From contig OMXE01000013.1 in assembly GCA_900314935.1 (NCBI GenBank), forward strand, positions 40,041 to 104,040: DNA of 64,000 bases. Reading direction: 5' to 3'. Positions within the stretch are counted from its first letter, which is position 1. Each line of letters opens with the position of its first letter. Under the pieces are notes generated by a model. It ran no database searches and was not told the origin of the DNA. It saw only the letters and a program-made list of their open reading frames with translations. The stretch comes from an uncultured Prevotella sp. GTDB taxonomy: Bacteria; Bacteroidota; Bacteroidia; Bacteroidales; Bacteroidaceae. Made by a program: the position numbers and the translations under genes. Below are positions 1 through 7,856 of this stretch, piece after piece.

Positions 1-292
1 GCTGAATGGGATCGGTCTCAAAGTTATGCGTACTCTCGGGTGTCTTCTGCGGCACCATGTCCATGTGAGCCTGCAGGATCACGCCCTTTCGGTTCTCCAT
101 CCCAGGTGATGCCGGTTTGCGCATCACGATGTTGTTGGCAGGATCCTTAAAGGCTTCCACGCCAGCTGTTTTAGCAAACTCCAGCAGGAACTGCTGTACT
201 TTCTCCAAGTGTCCGCTTGGGCGCGGCACCTGTGTCAGTGCATAGAAATTCTTCCAGATGCACTCGGGTTTCAGATTTTTAATTTCGCTCAT
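1..292 (-). CDS. pepD: PepD-type cytosolic dipeptidase (M20 family), N-terminal part
   Basis: Zinc-dependent aminoacyl-histidine (non-specific) dipeptidase of the M20 family, acting in the cytoplasm on dipeptides. Only the first 97 residues are inside the window; the gene runs off the left edge. What is seen: the start MSEIKNLKPECIW and the metal-site segment HMDMVPQK at residues 76-83, where HxD supplies zinc ligands and MVPQ is characteristic of PepD. The remaining catalytic residues lie outside. It is the only gene upstream of the four-helix-bundle cassette, and the inverted GC-rich repeat begins about 30 bp upstream of its start codon, so the repeat sits in its promoter region. Confidence 0.9.
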   Translation of the reverse strand, partial: MSEIKNLKPECIWKNFYALTQVPRPSGHLEKVQQFLLEFAKTAGVEAFKDPANNIVMRKPASPGMENRKGVILQAHMDMVPQKTPESTHNFETDPIQ

Positions 293-324
293 AGTTTTTT
301 CTTTGTTATCGAGGATGGTAATCG

Positions 325-361
325 GGGGTACGGTGGCGCGGTGGCGCGGTGGTACGAGAAT
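325..361 (+). repeat. GC-rich repeat, left arm of inverted pair around four-helix-bundle gene
   Basis: G-rich tandem run of GGTGGCGC units followed by GGTGGTACGAGAATA. The inner end GAGAATA faces the gene at 377-757. The opposite arm at 784-826 reads the same way on the minus strand. A third, unpaired copy lies at 9593-9632. Confidence 0.85.
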
Positions 362-376
362 ACCTTTCCCAATGAA

Positions 377-757
377 TTAATATTGTTGTTTGTTCAATCT
401 CTCTTGTAATGATTTCTTAAGTGCAATGATTGTCATAGATATCCGAATAGCTGTTTGTTCAATGAGGGCAAATTCTTCGTCACTGATATAATTCAGATCT
501 TTCGAAATTTCAAATTGGCACAACGTTTCAGTTAAAGAGCCATAGGCAATATCATAGAAATGAATTCTTTCTTTGATAGCCATTCTTCCTGCACCCTCAG
601 CGATATTGGACGGAATAGAAATCACCGCACGTCTTAGTTGATCACATAAAGCGAATCTTTCATATTCAGGAAAACTGCGAAGCAGTTGATAAACCTGAAT
701 GACCAATTGCTTGGATAAGTGATACACATCAAGCTTTCTATAATAAAAATCATTCAT
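377..757 (-). CDS. Four-helix-bundle protein of the 23S rRNA intervening-sequence (S23/IVS) family
   Basis: 126-residue protein starting MNDFYYRKLDVYHLSKQL, a typical beginning of the four-helix-bundle family first known from ORFs inside 23S rRNA intervening sequences and also related to the Avd accessory protein of diversity-generating retroelements. The segment IPSNIAEGAGR at about residues 48-58 is the family signature. Biochemical role is unknown; relatives bind nucleic acid or act as homo-oligomers. The start at 757 is chosen because the open frame further upstream is only repeat sequence. There is no rRNA here: the gene is solitary and lies between inverted GC-rich arms (325-361 and 784-826), with both arm-loop junctions reading GAGAATA towards the gene, so it looks like the passenger of a mobile palindrome rather than a normal chromosomal gene. 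Confidence 0.85.
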   Translation of the reverse strand: MNDFYYRKLDVYHLSKQLVIQVYQLLRSFPEYERFALCDQLRRAVISIPSNIAEGAGRMAIKERIHFYDIAYGSLTETLCQFEISKDLNYISDEEFALIEQTAIRISMTIIALKKSLQERLNKQQY

Positions 758-783
758 AATCAGTTCAAATTGGATTTTTAATA

Positions 784-826
784 CTATTCTCGCGCCCCCG
801 CGCCCCCGCGCCCCCGTACCACCGAA
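784..826 (-). repeat. GC-rich repeat, right arm of inverted pair around four-helix-bundle gene
   Basis: On the minus strand: GGTGGTACG, then repeated GGGGGCGC units, then CGAGAATAGT. It is the inverted partner of 325-361. The arm encodes the last residues (VVRGRGGAGARE) and stop of the membrane protein gene that follows, so the element landed at the 3' end of that gene and now supplies its C-terminus. Confidence 0.85.
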
Positions 827-1812
827 TTGTTCTTGCGTGCAAACGACAATGCCGCCCACCCATACACTCCCAGTACAACCACGAGCATGGTCTGGATGGT
901 GTGGACGATGAGGACGAAGTAGAGGGCCTGCTTGTCAACCACTCCATAGAGAATCAGCATGGTCTTGACGGCAAAGTGCCACGGACCGGCTCCGTTGGGG
1001 GTTGGAACGATTACGGCGATGCTGCCCACGATGAAGGTCACCAAGGCACATGAGAGTCCCAGATGACTGGTGAAATCGAAGCAGAAGAATGTGAGATAGT
1101 AATGCAGGAAGTAACTTATCCAGATTCCTAACGTGAAAATGATGAATAATGGAATGTTATGCACATCCTTCAGGGAGGCCACTCCTTGCCAGATGCCACT
1201 GAGTGTTGCCTTTACCTTATTATATATAGATAGACGTTTGAGTAATATATGCCCTAAGGTGATCGCTGCGACGGCACAGATGGCAGTCACCAGATACCCT
1301 GTCCACGAGAACTGATGCCAGATACTATTCATAGAGGTGCCGGTCTTCTCGAAGAAGGTACCGAACACGCTCATTTGGAACAGCAGGGTGCAACCCGTGA
1401 TGATCAGTACCAACAGCGTGTCGATGGCACGCTCGGTCACCACCGTTCCCAAAGCCTTCGAGAAAGAAACCTGGTCGTACCGTTTCAGAATACCGCAGCG
1501 GGCAAACTCACCAATGCGGGGGATCACCAGACTGACGGCGTAGGATACGAAGATGGCATGGACACAAGTGGAGATGCGCGGATGCTCATCAACAGGGGCA
1601 AGCGTCTGTCGCCATCGCCATCCTCGACACATCTGTGCCAGGATACCGAAGGGGAACGACAGCAGCATCCACCACCAGTTCATCTCGTGCATCAGCACAT
1701 GCTGGATCCTACTGAAATCAAACCCTCGGTACATCCACCAAAGGATTGCCCCGCCAAGTATCAGCGGGAATAGGATCTTCACAGCACCACCAATGATTTT
1801 CTTCGTTTCCAT
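784..1812 (-). CDS. Integral membrane protein of the LPG-synthase TM / flippase-like family (UPF0104)
   Basis: 342 residues with about eight transmembrane segments, no cytosolic synthase domain. Motifs PRIGEFARCG (about residue 96), TERAID and PTPNGAGPWH (about residue 282) match the lysylphosphatidylglycerol synthase TM / AglD-like family, which is thought to move lipids or glycolipids across the inner membrane. Substrate cannot be deduced. The start METKKIIGG at 1812 is chosen because upstream codons are promoter-repeat sequence. A complete promoter (-7 CAAAGGTA complement at 1817-1824) ends only 4 nt before the ATG, so the transcript may be leaderless. The final dozen residues are encoded by the GC-rich repeat and are unlike the family. 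Confidence 0.85.
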   Translation of the reverse strand: METKKIIGGAVKILFPLILGGAILWWMYRGFDFSRIQHVLMHEMNWWWMLLSFPFGILAQMCRGWRWRQTLAPVDEHPRISTCVHAIFVSYAVSLVIPRIGEFARCGILKRYDQVSFSKALGTVVTERAIDTLLVLIITGCTLLFQMSVFGTFFEKTGTSMNSIWHQFSWTGYLVTAICAVAAITLGHILLKRLSIYNKVKATLSGIWQGVASLKDVHNIPLFIIFTLGIWISYFLHYYLTFFCFDFTSHLGLSCALVTFIVGSIAVIVPTPNGAGPWHFAVKTMLILYGVVDKQALYFVLIVHTIQTMLVVVLGVYGWAALSFARKNNSVVRGRGGAGARE

Positions 1813-1814
1813 GT

Positions 1815-1985
1815 GACAAAGGTACAAATAAGCGAGCACAAAACAAAAGAAAAACGTGCTTTTCTTTTGTTTTGTCGAGCGAAAGTACCTTCGGCGAAGC
1901 CAAAGGTACAAATAAGCGGGCAAATTGAAATAGAAAAACGTGCTTTTCTTTTGTTTTGTCGAGCAAAAGTACCTTTGGCACAACC
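1815..1985. repeat. Two tandem copies of promoter-bearing palindrome
   Basis: Two adjoining units of about 80-90 bp, each with arms related to AAGGTACAAATAAGCGAGC and its inverse around a central stem of ACAAAACAAAAGAAAA / TTTTCTTTTGTTTTGT. The outer ends carry Bacteroidota -7 boxes. Related copies at 17612-17690, 25799-25880, 32525-32605, 51718-51851 and 63840-63930. Confidence 0.8.
1817..1847 (-). promoter_or_regulatory. Promoter of the flippase-like gene, inside palindromic repeat
   Basis: On the minus strand TTTG (1844-1847), 19 bp, TACCTTTG (1817-1824), then 4 nt to the ATG at 1812. Fits the Bacteroidota -33/-7 form. The same spacing and repeat context recur upstream of several other genes. 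Confidence 0.7.
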
Positions 1986-2043
1986 AGACATACCTAAAAA
2001 CGATGATTAAGCAAAAAGTTTTCTGATTTTTTGGAATCGACCG

Positions 2044-2073
2044 TTTGTTATAAGAAATTATTTACTACTTTTG
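2044..2073 (+). promoter_or_regulatory. Promoter of the efflux operon
   Basis: TTTG (2044-2047), 18 bp, TACTTTTG (2066-2073); about 20 nt to the start codon of the adaptor gene at 2094. Confidence 0.65.
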
Positions 2074-2093
2074 CAACCAGAAGCAATGATTAT

Positions 2094-3116
2094 ATGATGA
2101 AAAAAGCAGTTATCATACTACTCGGAATGGTTCTCATCTGCAGTTGCAGTGAGAAGAAAGAGCAGGGAGTAAAGGCTCCCACGAGAGTGAATACCATGGT
2201 TGTCTCCTCATCTACCAGTCATGGGGGACAGTCGTATGTAGGTATTGTTGAAGAACGTGAAGGAACGGCAGTAAGCTTTACCAGCATGGGAATCGTCAAA
2301 CGTGTACTGGTGAGCGAAGGACAGGCCGTGAGTAGGGGTCAGCTGATTGCGGAGATGGACAACACCCAAGCCCGTAATATGCTCAGCAGTGCCGAGGCCT
2401 CGATGGCGCAGGCCAATGATGCCCTGAAGCGATATGGCATGTTGCACGACAATGGTTCTCTGCCCGAAGTACAGTGGGTGGAAATCCAGAGTAAGGTGGC
2501 GCAGGCGAAATCGCAGCTGGACATGGCTAAGAAGAACCTTGCCGACTGTCGGTTGGTGGCACCCGTCAGCGGTATCATCGGTAAGAAGATGGTGGGTGCC
2601 GGTGAGACCGCTCTACCCTCTCAGGCCGTTGCCACCATTCTTGATGTCAGTAATGTGAAAGTAAAGGTGGCCATACCTGAAACAGAGATCAGTTCCATTT
2701 CTTCCTCCACCCCTTCCAGTATCTATGTGGAAGCAGCACAAAAGACCGTCATGGGCGGGAAGATAGAAAAAGGTATTCAGGCAGATGCCCTTACCCATAC
2801 CTATGATGTCCGTATCCATGTAAGGAACGCCGACCGCAAGTTGTTACCCGGTATGGTCGCCTCTGTTCAGTTCGCGCCAGCGTCACCCTATGTGGCCAAG
2901 CAGGCCATGCTGCCCGTAACGGCCATACAGAAGTCATCCGACGGCTCGCTGTTTGTCTGGACGGTAGCCAAAGACAGTACGGCCCATCGTACGAAGGTAA
3001 GCATCGGCAACACCTCGGGTAACCAGGTAACCGTCTTGGGCGGTCTGGAGATGGGTGAACGTGTGGTGACCGATGGTTTCCAGAAGCTGAGTGAGGGAAC
3101 GAGAGTGGTTTACTAA
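2094..3116 (+). CDS. RND efflux periplasmic adaptor (HlyD/AcrA family), lipoprotein
   Basis: 340 residues. Membrane-fusion subunit that links the inner-membrane RND pump to the outer-membrane channel. N-terminal signal with a lipobox (VLICSC, lipidated Cys at residue 16 or 18), biotinyl-lipoyl-like half motifs (VLVSEGQAVSRGQLIAEMD about residues 70-90; CRLVAPVSGIIG about residue 150), an alpha-helical hairpin between them and C-terminal beta-barrel and membrane-proximal domains (LLPGMVASVQF; GLEMGERVVTDG). ATG at 2094 is immediately followed by a second ATG; upstream in-frame codons are before the promoter -7 box. First gene of a three-gene operon with the RND pump 13 bp downstream. Substrate is unknown. 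Confidence 0.93.
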   Translation: MMKKAVIILLGMVLICSCSEKKEQGVKAPTRVNTMVVSSSTSHGGQSYVGIVEEREGTAVSFTSMGIVKRVLVSEGQAVSRGQLIAEMDNTQARNMLSSAEASMAQANDALKRYGMLHDNGSLPEVQWVEIQSKVAQAKSQLDMAKKNLADCRLVAPVSGIIGKKMVGAGETALPSQAVATILDVSNVKVKVAIPETEISSISSSTPSSIYVEAAQKTVMGGKIEKGIQADALTHTYDVRIHVRNADRKLLPGMVASVQFAPASPYVAKQAMLPVTAIQKSSDGSLFVWTVAKDSTAHRTKVSIGNTSGNQVTVLGGLEMGERVVTDGFQKLSEGTRVVY

Positions 3117-3129
3117 TTGACAATTGACA

Positions 3130-6100
3130 ATGATGAAAAAAATGTCATGGCTGAAATGGCCGTTGGAACACTACTCCATATCGCTCCTTATCATAGGTAT
3201 CCTGTTCGTGCTGGGTATCTATGGTATGTATGTGATGCCGAAGGATGAGTTCCCCGCCTTCACCATCCGTCAGGGTGTGGTGATCGCAGTATATCCCGGA
3301 GCGACAAGCGAAGAGGTGGAAGAGCAGGTGGCCCGACCCCTTGAGCGTTACTTGTTCACCTATGGAGAGATCAATCGTACCAAGACTACCACCACAGCCC
3401 AGAACGGGATGTGTATCGTGATGGTACGACTGAACGACGAGGTGAATAATAAAGATGAGGTGTGGAGTAAGATCAAGCATGGATTGACCCTCTTCAAGCA
3501 GAGTCTGCCCACTGGCGTACTGGCGCTTGTGGCGAACGATGACTTCGGTAACACCTCTGCTCTGCTCATTGCCATTGAGAGTCCTGAGCGCAGTTACCGT
3601 GAGCTTCAGGATTATACCGATAGACTTTCCGACCGTCTGCGTCGCATCCCTTCCGTGGCTAATGTTCGTATCTATGGCGAGCAGAAAGAGCAGATATCGC
3701 TCTATGTTGACCGTCAGCGCCTGCAGGCCTACGGCATCGGACAACAGATGTTGTTCAGTCGTTTACAGTCGCAGGGTATGGTAGCCATGAGTGGTAGTCT
3801 GAGTGATGACGATCAGCAGATTCCCATTCATGTGGAAGCAACCGAGGGCAGTGAAGAAGAGATAGCCAATCAGATCATCTTCAGTGATCCCGTCACTGGT
3901 AAGGTGGCCAGGGTAAGGGATGTGGCTCGCGTGGTTCGCGAATACGACAGTGAAGACAGCTACATCGAACAGGACGGTCATCCTTGTGTACTGGTGTCCT
4001 TGGAGATGACACCCGGTAACAACATCGTGGCTTATGGCAAGGAGGTGGATCAGGCACTCCATGATTTCCGAGAGAATGAACTGCCTGATGATGTGACCAT
4101 TACCCGCATTGCCGACCAGCCCAAGGTGGTGAGTCTGAGTGTGAGTGATTTCCTACGCGACCTGCTCATCTCCATGCTCATCATCATTCTTGTGATGATG
4201 GTGTTGTTCCCATTGCGGTCTGCCATTGTGGCGGCCATCACGATTCCGCTGAGCACCTTCATCTCGGTGTCGATCATGTATATGATGGGCATCGAACTGA
4301 ACATCGTGACACTGGCGGCACTCATCGTGGTTCTGGGAATGGTGGTTGACAATGCCATTGTGGTTATTGACGGCTATCTGGAATATCTGGGCAAGGACTA
4401 TGAACCGAAGAAGGCCGCCATCGCCTCTGCCAAGCAGTATTTCATGCCGATGATGCTGGCCACCCTCTGCATCTGTGTCATCTTCTATCCCTTGCTACTG
4501 ACGATGAAGGGGGCTTTCCATGATGCCCTGAAGGATTTCCCTGTTACCATTACCATTAACCTGATGGTGTCTCTTTTGCTGGCAGTAACAGTGATTCCCT
4601 TCCTCGAGGTGCTAATTATCAAGCCCAATAAGCCCATTGAGCCTATTAACCCTAGTGATACCAGCTCAAGCTCTTCCAGCCAAAATGCCATCACCCGCTG
4701 GGTGCAAAGCACCTACAACCGCGTGCTTGATTTCACCTTCCACCATCCCGGCTTGACCATCTTCGGCGGCATTGGCATCATCCTTTTATCCTGCATACTC
4801 GTACCCACGTTGAAGATACGTCTTTTCCCCTATGCCGACCGTGACCAGTTTGCTGTTGAGATATTCTTGCCGGAAGGCAAAGGCGTTTCCGAAACCCGTG
4901 TGATTGCCGACTCGCTGCGCCATGTGTTGCAACAGGATGAGCAGGTGAAATGCATCACGAGCTTCGTGGGTTGTTCTTCTCCCCGCTTCATGACCTGCTA
5001 TGCGCCGCAGATGGCAGGAAGTAACTATGCGCAGTTTATCGTGAATACCAATTCGCATAAGGCTACGCTCGACCTGCTGGCTAAGTACCAACCGCAGTGG
5101 AGTGAGGCGTTCCCCAATGCCTATGTGCGTTTCAAACGACTCGACTACCTGGAGGTGCCGGAACTGGAATACCGGTTCTATGGTGAAGACCTCGACTCGC
5201 TGCATGTGGTGGCAGAGCGGTTGATGGAACGGATGCGTGAAATGCCAGAGCTGGAATGGGTGCATACCGACTATCTGCAGCCGTCACCTATTATTAATGT
5301 GGAGCTCGATCCTGTGGCGTCGGCACAGTTAGGTATTACCCGCTCCACGGCAGCTCTCGCCCTGAGTGCCACCACCAATGATCTCCGTGTAGGACAGATA
5401 TGGGAGGGGAACTACGAACTGCCGATTATTGTGAAGGACGATGCCGACATGACCTTTTCCGATATTGAGAACTTAGGTGTGGCCACCCCGATGGCGATAG
5501 TATCGGCAGGAGCGGGAGGCAGTAACACAACAGTACCGCTTCGTCAGATTGCCAAGGTGGAACCCAAGTGGAGCGAGAGTCGTATCATGCACCGTGGAGG
5601 CGAACGATGTATCACCGTTACCGGTCAGTTTGCCAACGGTACCTATGCCGCCCCCGTGGAGAGTAGGATTGCCGATATCATGAAGAACGAGATTCCGTTA
5701 CCGCAGGGCGTTCGCGCTGAGGTGGGAGGAGAGATAGAGTATGACGCTGAGGCCCTGCCGCAGATCTTCGGCGGAGTGGCCATTGCCATGGTCATCATCT
5801 TCTTCTTCCTGCTCTTCAACTTCAAGAAGTATGGCATCAGTATCGTCTGTATCGCTGCCCTCGGACTGATGTTACCGGGTGTGCTGATTGGCTTGGCCTT
5901 GATGAACCGCACCCTCGGTCTTACATCCATCATGGGTGTTATTACCTTGATGGGAATGATTATGCGTAACGAGATCCTGATCTTCGAGCATGCCCTCGAC
6001 CTTATTAAGAAATATGTGGCGGCACATGGCGACTGGACCGTAGATCGAAAGGCCTATAACGAGGCTGTGAAGCAGGCTGCCTATGAGGCAGGTAAGCGCC

Positions 6101-6279
6101 GAATGGTTCCTATCTTCCTTACCACAGCCACCACCGCCGTGGGTGTTGTACCGATGATCATTGCACAGTCGTCGTTCTGGATGCCTGTAGGTGTCACCAT
6201 CTTTGCCGGTGGAATCGGTTCCCTCATCCTGGTGGTTACGATGTTGCCGGTGGTATATTGGAGGGTGAGTACAAAATAA
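3130..6279 (+). CDS. RND-family efflux transporter, inner-membrane pump (AcrB/MdtB-like)
   Basis: 1049 residues, full length for the family. Proton-driven trimeric pump; two homologous halves each with a first TM helix, a large periplasmic domain and a cluster of TM helices. Seen: N-terminal TM at about residues 13-33, IRQGVVIAVYPGATSEEVE porter start, central TM block with VVDNAIVVIDG (proton-relay Asp pair region, about residue 407), and a second TM block near residues 870-1045 with MGMIMRNEILIFEHA. ATG at 3130 preferred; no strong Shine-Dalgarno, so translation may be coupled to the adaptor gene. The short A/T repeat AATTGACAATTGACAATG precedes it. Substrate class (drug, bile salt) cannot be stated. 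Confidence 0.95.
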   Translation: MMKKMSWLKWPLEHYSISLLIIGILFVLGIYGMYVMPKDEFPAFTIRQGVVIAVYPGATSEEVEEQVARPLERYLFTYGEINRTKTTTTAQNGMCIVMVRLNDEVNNKDEVWSKIKHGLTLFKQSLPTGVLALVANDDFGNTSALLIAIESPERSYRELQDYTDRLSDRLRRIPSVANVRIYGEQKEQISLYVDRQRLQAYGIGQQMLFSRLQSQGMVAMSGSLSDDDQQIPIHVEATEGSEEEIANQIIFSDPVTGKVARVRDVARVVREYDSEDSYIEQDGHPCVLVSLEMTPGNNIVAYGKEVDQALHDFRENELPDDVTITRIADQPKVVSLSVSDFLRDLLISMLIIILVMMVLFPLRSAIVAAITIPLSTFISVSIMYMMGIELNIVTLAALIVVLGMVVDNAIVVIDGYLEYLGKDYEPKKAAIASAKQYFMPMMLATLCICVIFYPLLLTMKGAFHDALKDFPVTITINLMVSLLLAVTVIPFLEVLIIKPNKPIEPINPSDTSSSSSSQNAITRWVQSTYNRVLDFTFHHPGLTIFGGIGIILLSCILVPTLKIRLFPYADRDQFAVEIFLPEGKGVSETRVIADSLRHVLQQDEQVKCITSFVGCSSPRFMTCYAPQMAGSNYAQFIVNTNSHKATLDLLAKYQPQWSEAFPNAYVRFKRLDYLEVPELEYRFYGEDLDSLHVVAERLMERMREMPELEWVHTDYLQPSPIINVELDPVASAQLGITRSTAALALSATTNDLRVGQIWEGNYELPIIVKDDADMTFSDIENLGVATPMAIVSAGAGGSNTTVPLRQIAKVEPKWSESRIMHRGGERCITVTGQFANGTYAAPVESRIADIMKNEIPLPQGVRAEVGGEIEYDAEALPQIFGGVAIAMVIIFFFLLFNFKKYGISIVCIAALGLMLPGVLIGLALMNRTLGLTSIMGVITLMGMIMRNEILIFEHALDLIKKYVAAHGDWTVDRKAYNEAVKQAAYEAGKRRMVPIFLTTATTAVGVVPMIIAQSSFWMPVGVTIFAGGIGSLILVVTMLPVVYWRVSTK

Positions 6280-6282
6280 AGA

Positions 6283-6326
6283 CCCACCCCCCAGCCCCTC
6301 CCTCAGAGGGAGGGGAGTAGATAGAT
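6283..6326. repeat. C/G-rich palindromic repeat, left of tolC start
   Basis: CACCCCCCAGCCCCTCCCTC followed by AGAGGGAGGGGAGTAGATAG. Itself a stem-loop, and an inverted partner of the repeat at 6416-6500 inside tolC. The junction GGGGAGTAGATAG resembles GGGGAGTAAATAG next to the DUF559 gene near 23985. Confidence 0.85.
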
Positions 6327-6352
6327 TTCTCCCGAAGAATAAAATAGTAAGT

Positions 6353-7777
6353 ATGAAACAGATAATAGCATATATAGTATTGAGTATGGTAGCAGTTCCC
6401 CTGTTTAGTCAGGTAACTACTCCCCTCCCTCAAAGGGAGGGGTTGGGGGCGGGTCTTCTTACCCCCCTCCCTCAGAGGGAGGGGCAGGGGGTGGGTCTCC
6501 TCTCCCTTCAGCAGCTCAAGGATTCGGCCCTGCACCATAACATGGCCATTCGCAGTGCCCAGTATCGTATCGATGCCGCGCAAGAGCAGCGCAAGGAGGC
6601 TTTCACCAAGTATTTCCCCAGCGTGAGCGGAACAGGTTTCGTGTTCAATGCCAACAAAGGAATGGCTGAGACCACCTTGAATCCCTCGGAGATGATCTCA
6701 CCCGAGCTGGGAATGGCGCTTGCCCAATCGTTCCCTCCCGAGGCATTGGCCGCCCTTGCTAATCCTGTCAGCATCTCGATGATGAAGAATGGTGCACTGG
6801 CAGGCATCAATGCCGTGCAGCCCATCTTTGCCGGAGGACAGATCATCAACGGTAATAAACTCGCCAAGGTAGGTGAGGAGGCCGCCCGTCTGCAGCTGCA
6901 GCTATCGGAGAACGAGGTGGAGAACCAAACCGAACAGTATTACTGGCAGTTGGTTTCCATGCAGGAGAAGCTGAAGACCATCGATGCTGTTGATTCCATG
7001 CTCGCCGGTATTCATAAGGATGTTGATGTGGCGATGCGTGCTGGTGTGGCCATGCGCAACGATCTCTTACAGGTGCAGCTTCGTCAGAACGAGCTGAAGA
7101 GTCAGCGACTCAAACTCAATAACGGCATCGATATCGTCCGTCAGCTGTTGGCTCAGTATTGCGGTTTGAGCACTACTGAGTTTACACTTGCCCAGCCGCT
7201 CCTTCAAGACGAAGGACTGGCGATGAGTGCCGTTGCTCCAGAATCGGCGCTTCCCAACATCCCTGAATACCAGTTGTTGCAAAAGCAGGTTGAGGTGGCT
7301 CAGCTGCAGCGTAAGATGGAAGTCGGTAAGAACCTTCCCACGGTGGCAGTTGGAGCAGGGTATAACTACCACAACATGCTCGATGTTGACCGCACTTTCG
7401 CCATGGTGTTTGCCACTGTCAGCATCCCCATCTCCGATTGGTGGGGAGGCTCTCATGCGGTGAAACGCAGTAAGCTGGAATGCCAGAAAGCCCTTGATGA
7501 GCAGCAGGATAAGTCGGAACTCCTGAAAATCCGCATGCGGAACGCCTGGAACAGTGTCGTGGAAGCGCAGCAGCAACTCGCCATTGCCCAGCAGAGCATC
7601 GAGCAGGCAGCAGAGAACCTCCGTCTGAACCAGAACTTTTACCAAGCCGGAACCAATAAGATGTCCGACCTTCTGGAAGCGCAGATGCTCTACCAGCAGT
7701 CGCTCGACCGTCGTGTAGATGCTTTCATCAACTACCAGATCAGTCTGCTCAACTATCGTCAGGCTTCAGGTCAATAG
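6353..7777 (+). CDS. TolC-family outer-membrane efflux channel with repeat-encoded insert
   Basis: 474 residues. Outer-membrane channel completing the adaptor/RND tripartite pump. Signal peptide at residues 1-20 (ends PLFSQ). Residues about 23-50 are a repeat-derived stretch in which TPLPQREG occurs twice, after which normal OEP sequence starts (LQQLKDSALHHNMAIRSAQYRID). Two OEP repeats follow with long coiled helices (ENEVENQTEQYYWQLVSMQ; NAWNSVVEAQQQLAIAQQS). The insert is in frame and lies between signal peptide and mature N-terminus, where extra residues would probably be tolerated in the periplasm. Third gene of the efflux operon, 73 bp after the pump gene; that gap holds the matching repeat arm. 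Confidence 0.93.
   Translation: MKQIIAYIVLSMVAVPLFSQVTTPLPQREGLGAGLLTPLPQREGQGVGLLSLQQLKDSALHHNMAIRSAQYRIDAAQEQRKEAFTKYFPSVSGTGFVFNANKGMAETTLNPSEMISPELGMALAQSFPPEALAALANPVSISMMKNGALAGINAVQPIFAGGQIINGNKLAKVGEEAARLQLQLSENEVENQTEQYYWQLVSMQEKLKTIDAVDSMLAGIHKDVDVAMRAGVAMRNDLLQVQLRQNELKSQRLKLNNGIDIVRQLLAQYCGLSTTEFTLAQPLLQDEGLAMSAVAPESALPNIPEYQLLQKQVEVAQLQRKMEVGKNLPTVAVGAGYNYHNMLDVDRTFAMVFATVSIPISDWWGGSHAVKRSKLECQKALDEQQDKSELLKIRMRNAWNSVVEAQQQLAIAQQSIEQAAENLRLNQNFYQAGTNKMSDLLEAQMLYQQSLDRRVDAFINYQISLLNYRQASGQ
6416..6500. repeat. C/G-rich palindromic repeat inside tolC, two units
   Basis: Two tandem units of CCCCTCCCTCNNAGGGAGGGG with G-rich tails, read in frame as TPLPQREG twice. First unit is the inverse of 6283-6326; the 90-bp loop between them holds the tolC start codon and signal peptide. 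Confidence 0.85.
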
Positions 7778-7856
7778 CAAATCTTTCGTGCCGTTTCACA
7801 CTTTTCCTTTGAAACAACACGAAGTTTCGGGAGTAAATTTGTATATTTGCACCCAA

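Noticed and set aside
377-757. An rRNA intervening sequence
   Set aside because: The gene is of the IVS protein family, but no rRNA sequence flanks it.
6353-6500. Frameshift or pseudogene at the start of tolC
   Set aside because: The repeat is in frame, the signal peptide is intact and the rest of the protein is full length.
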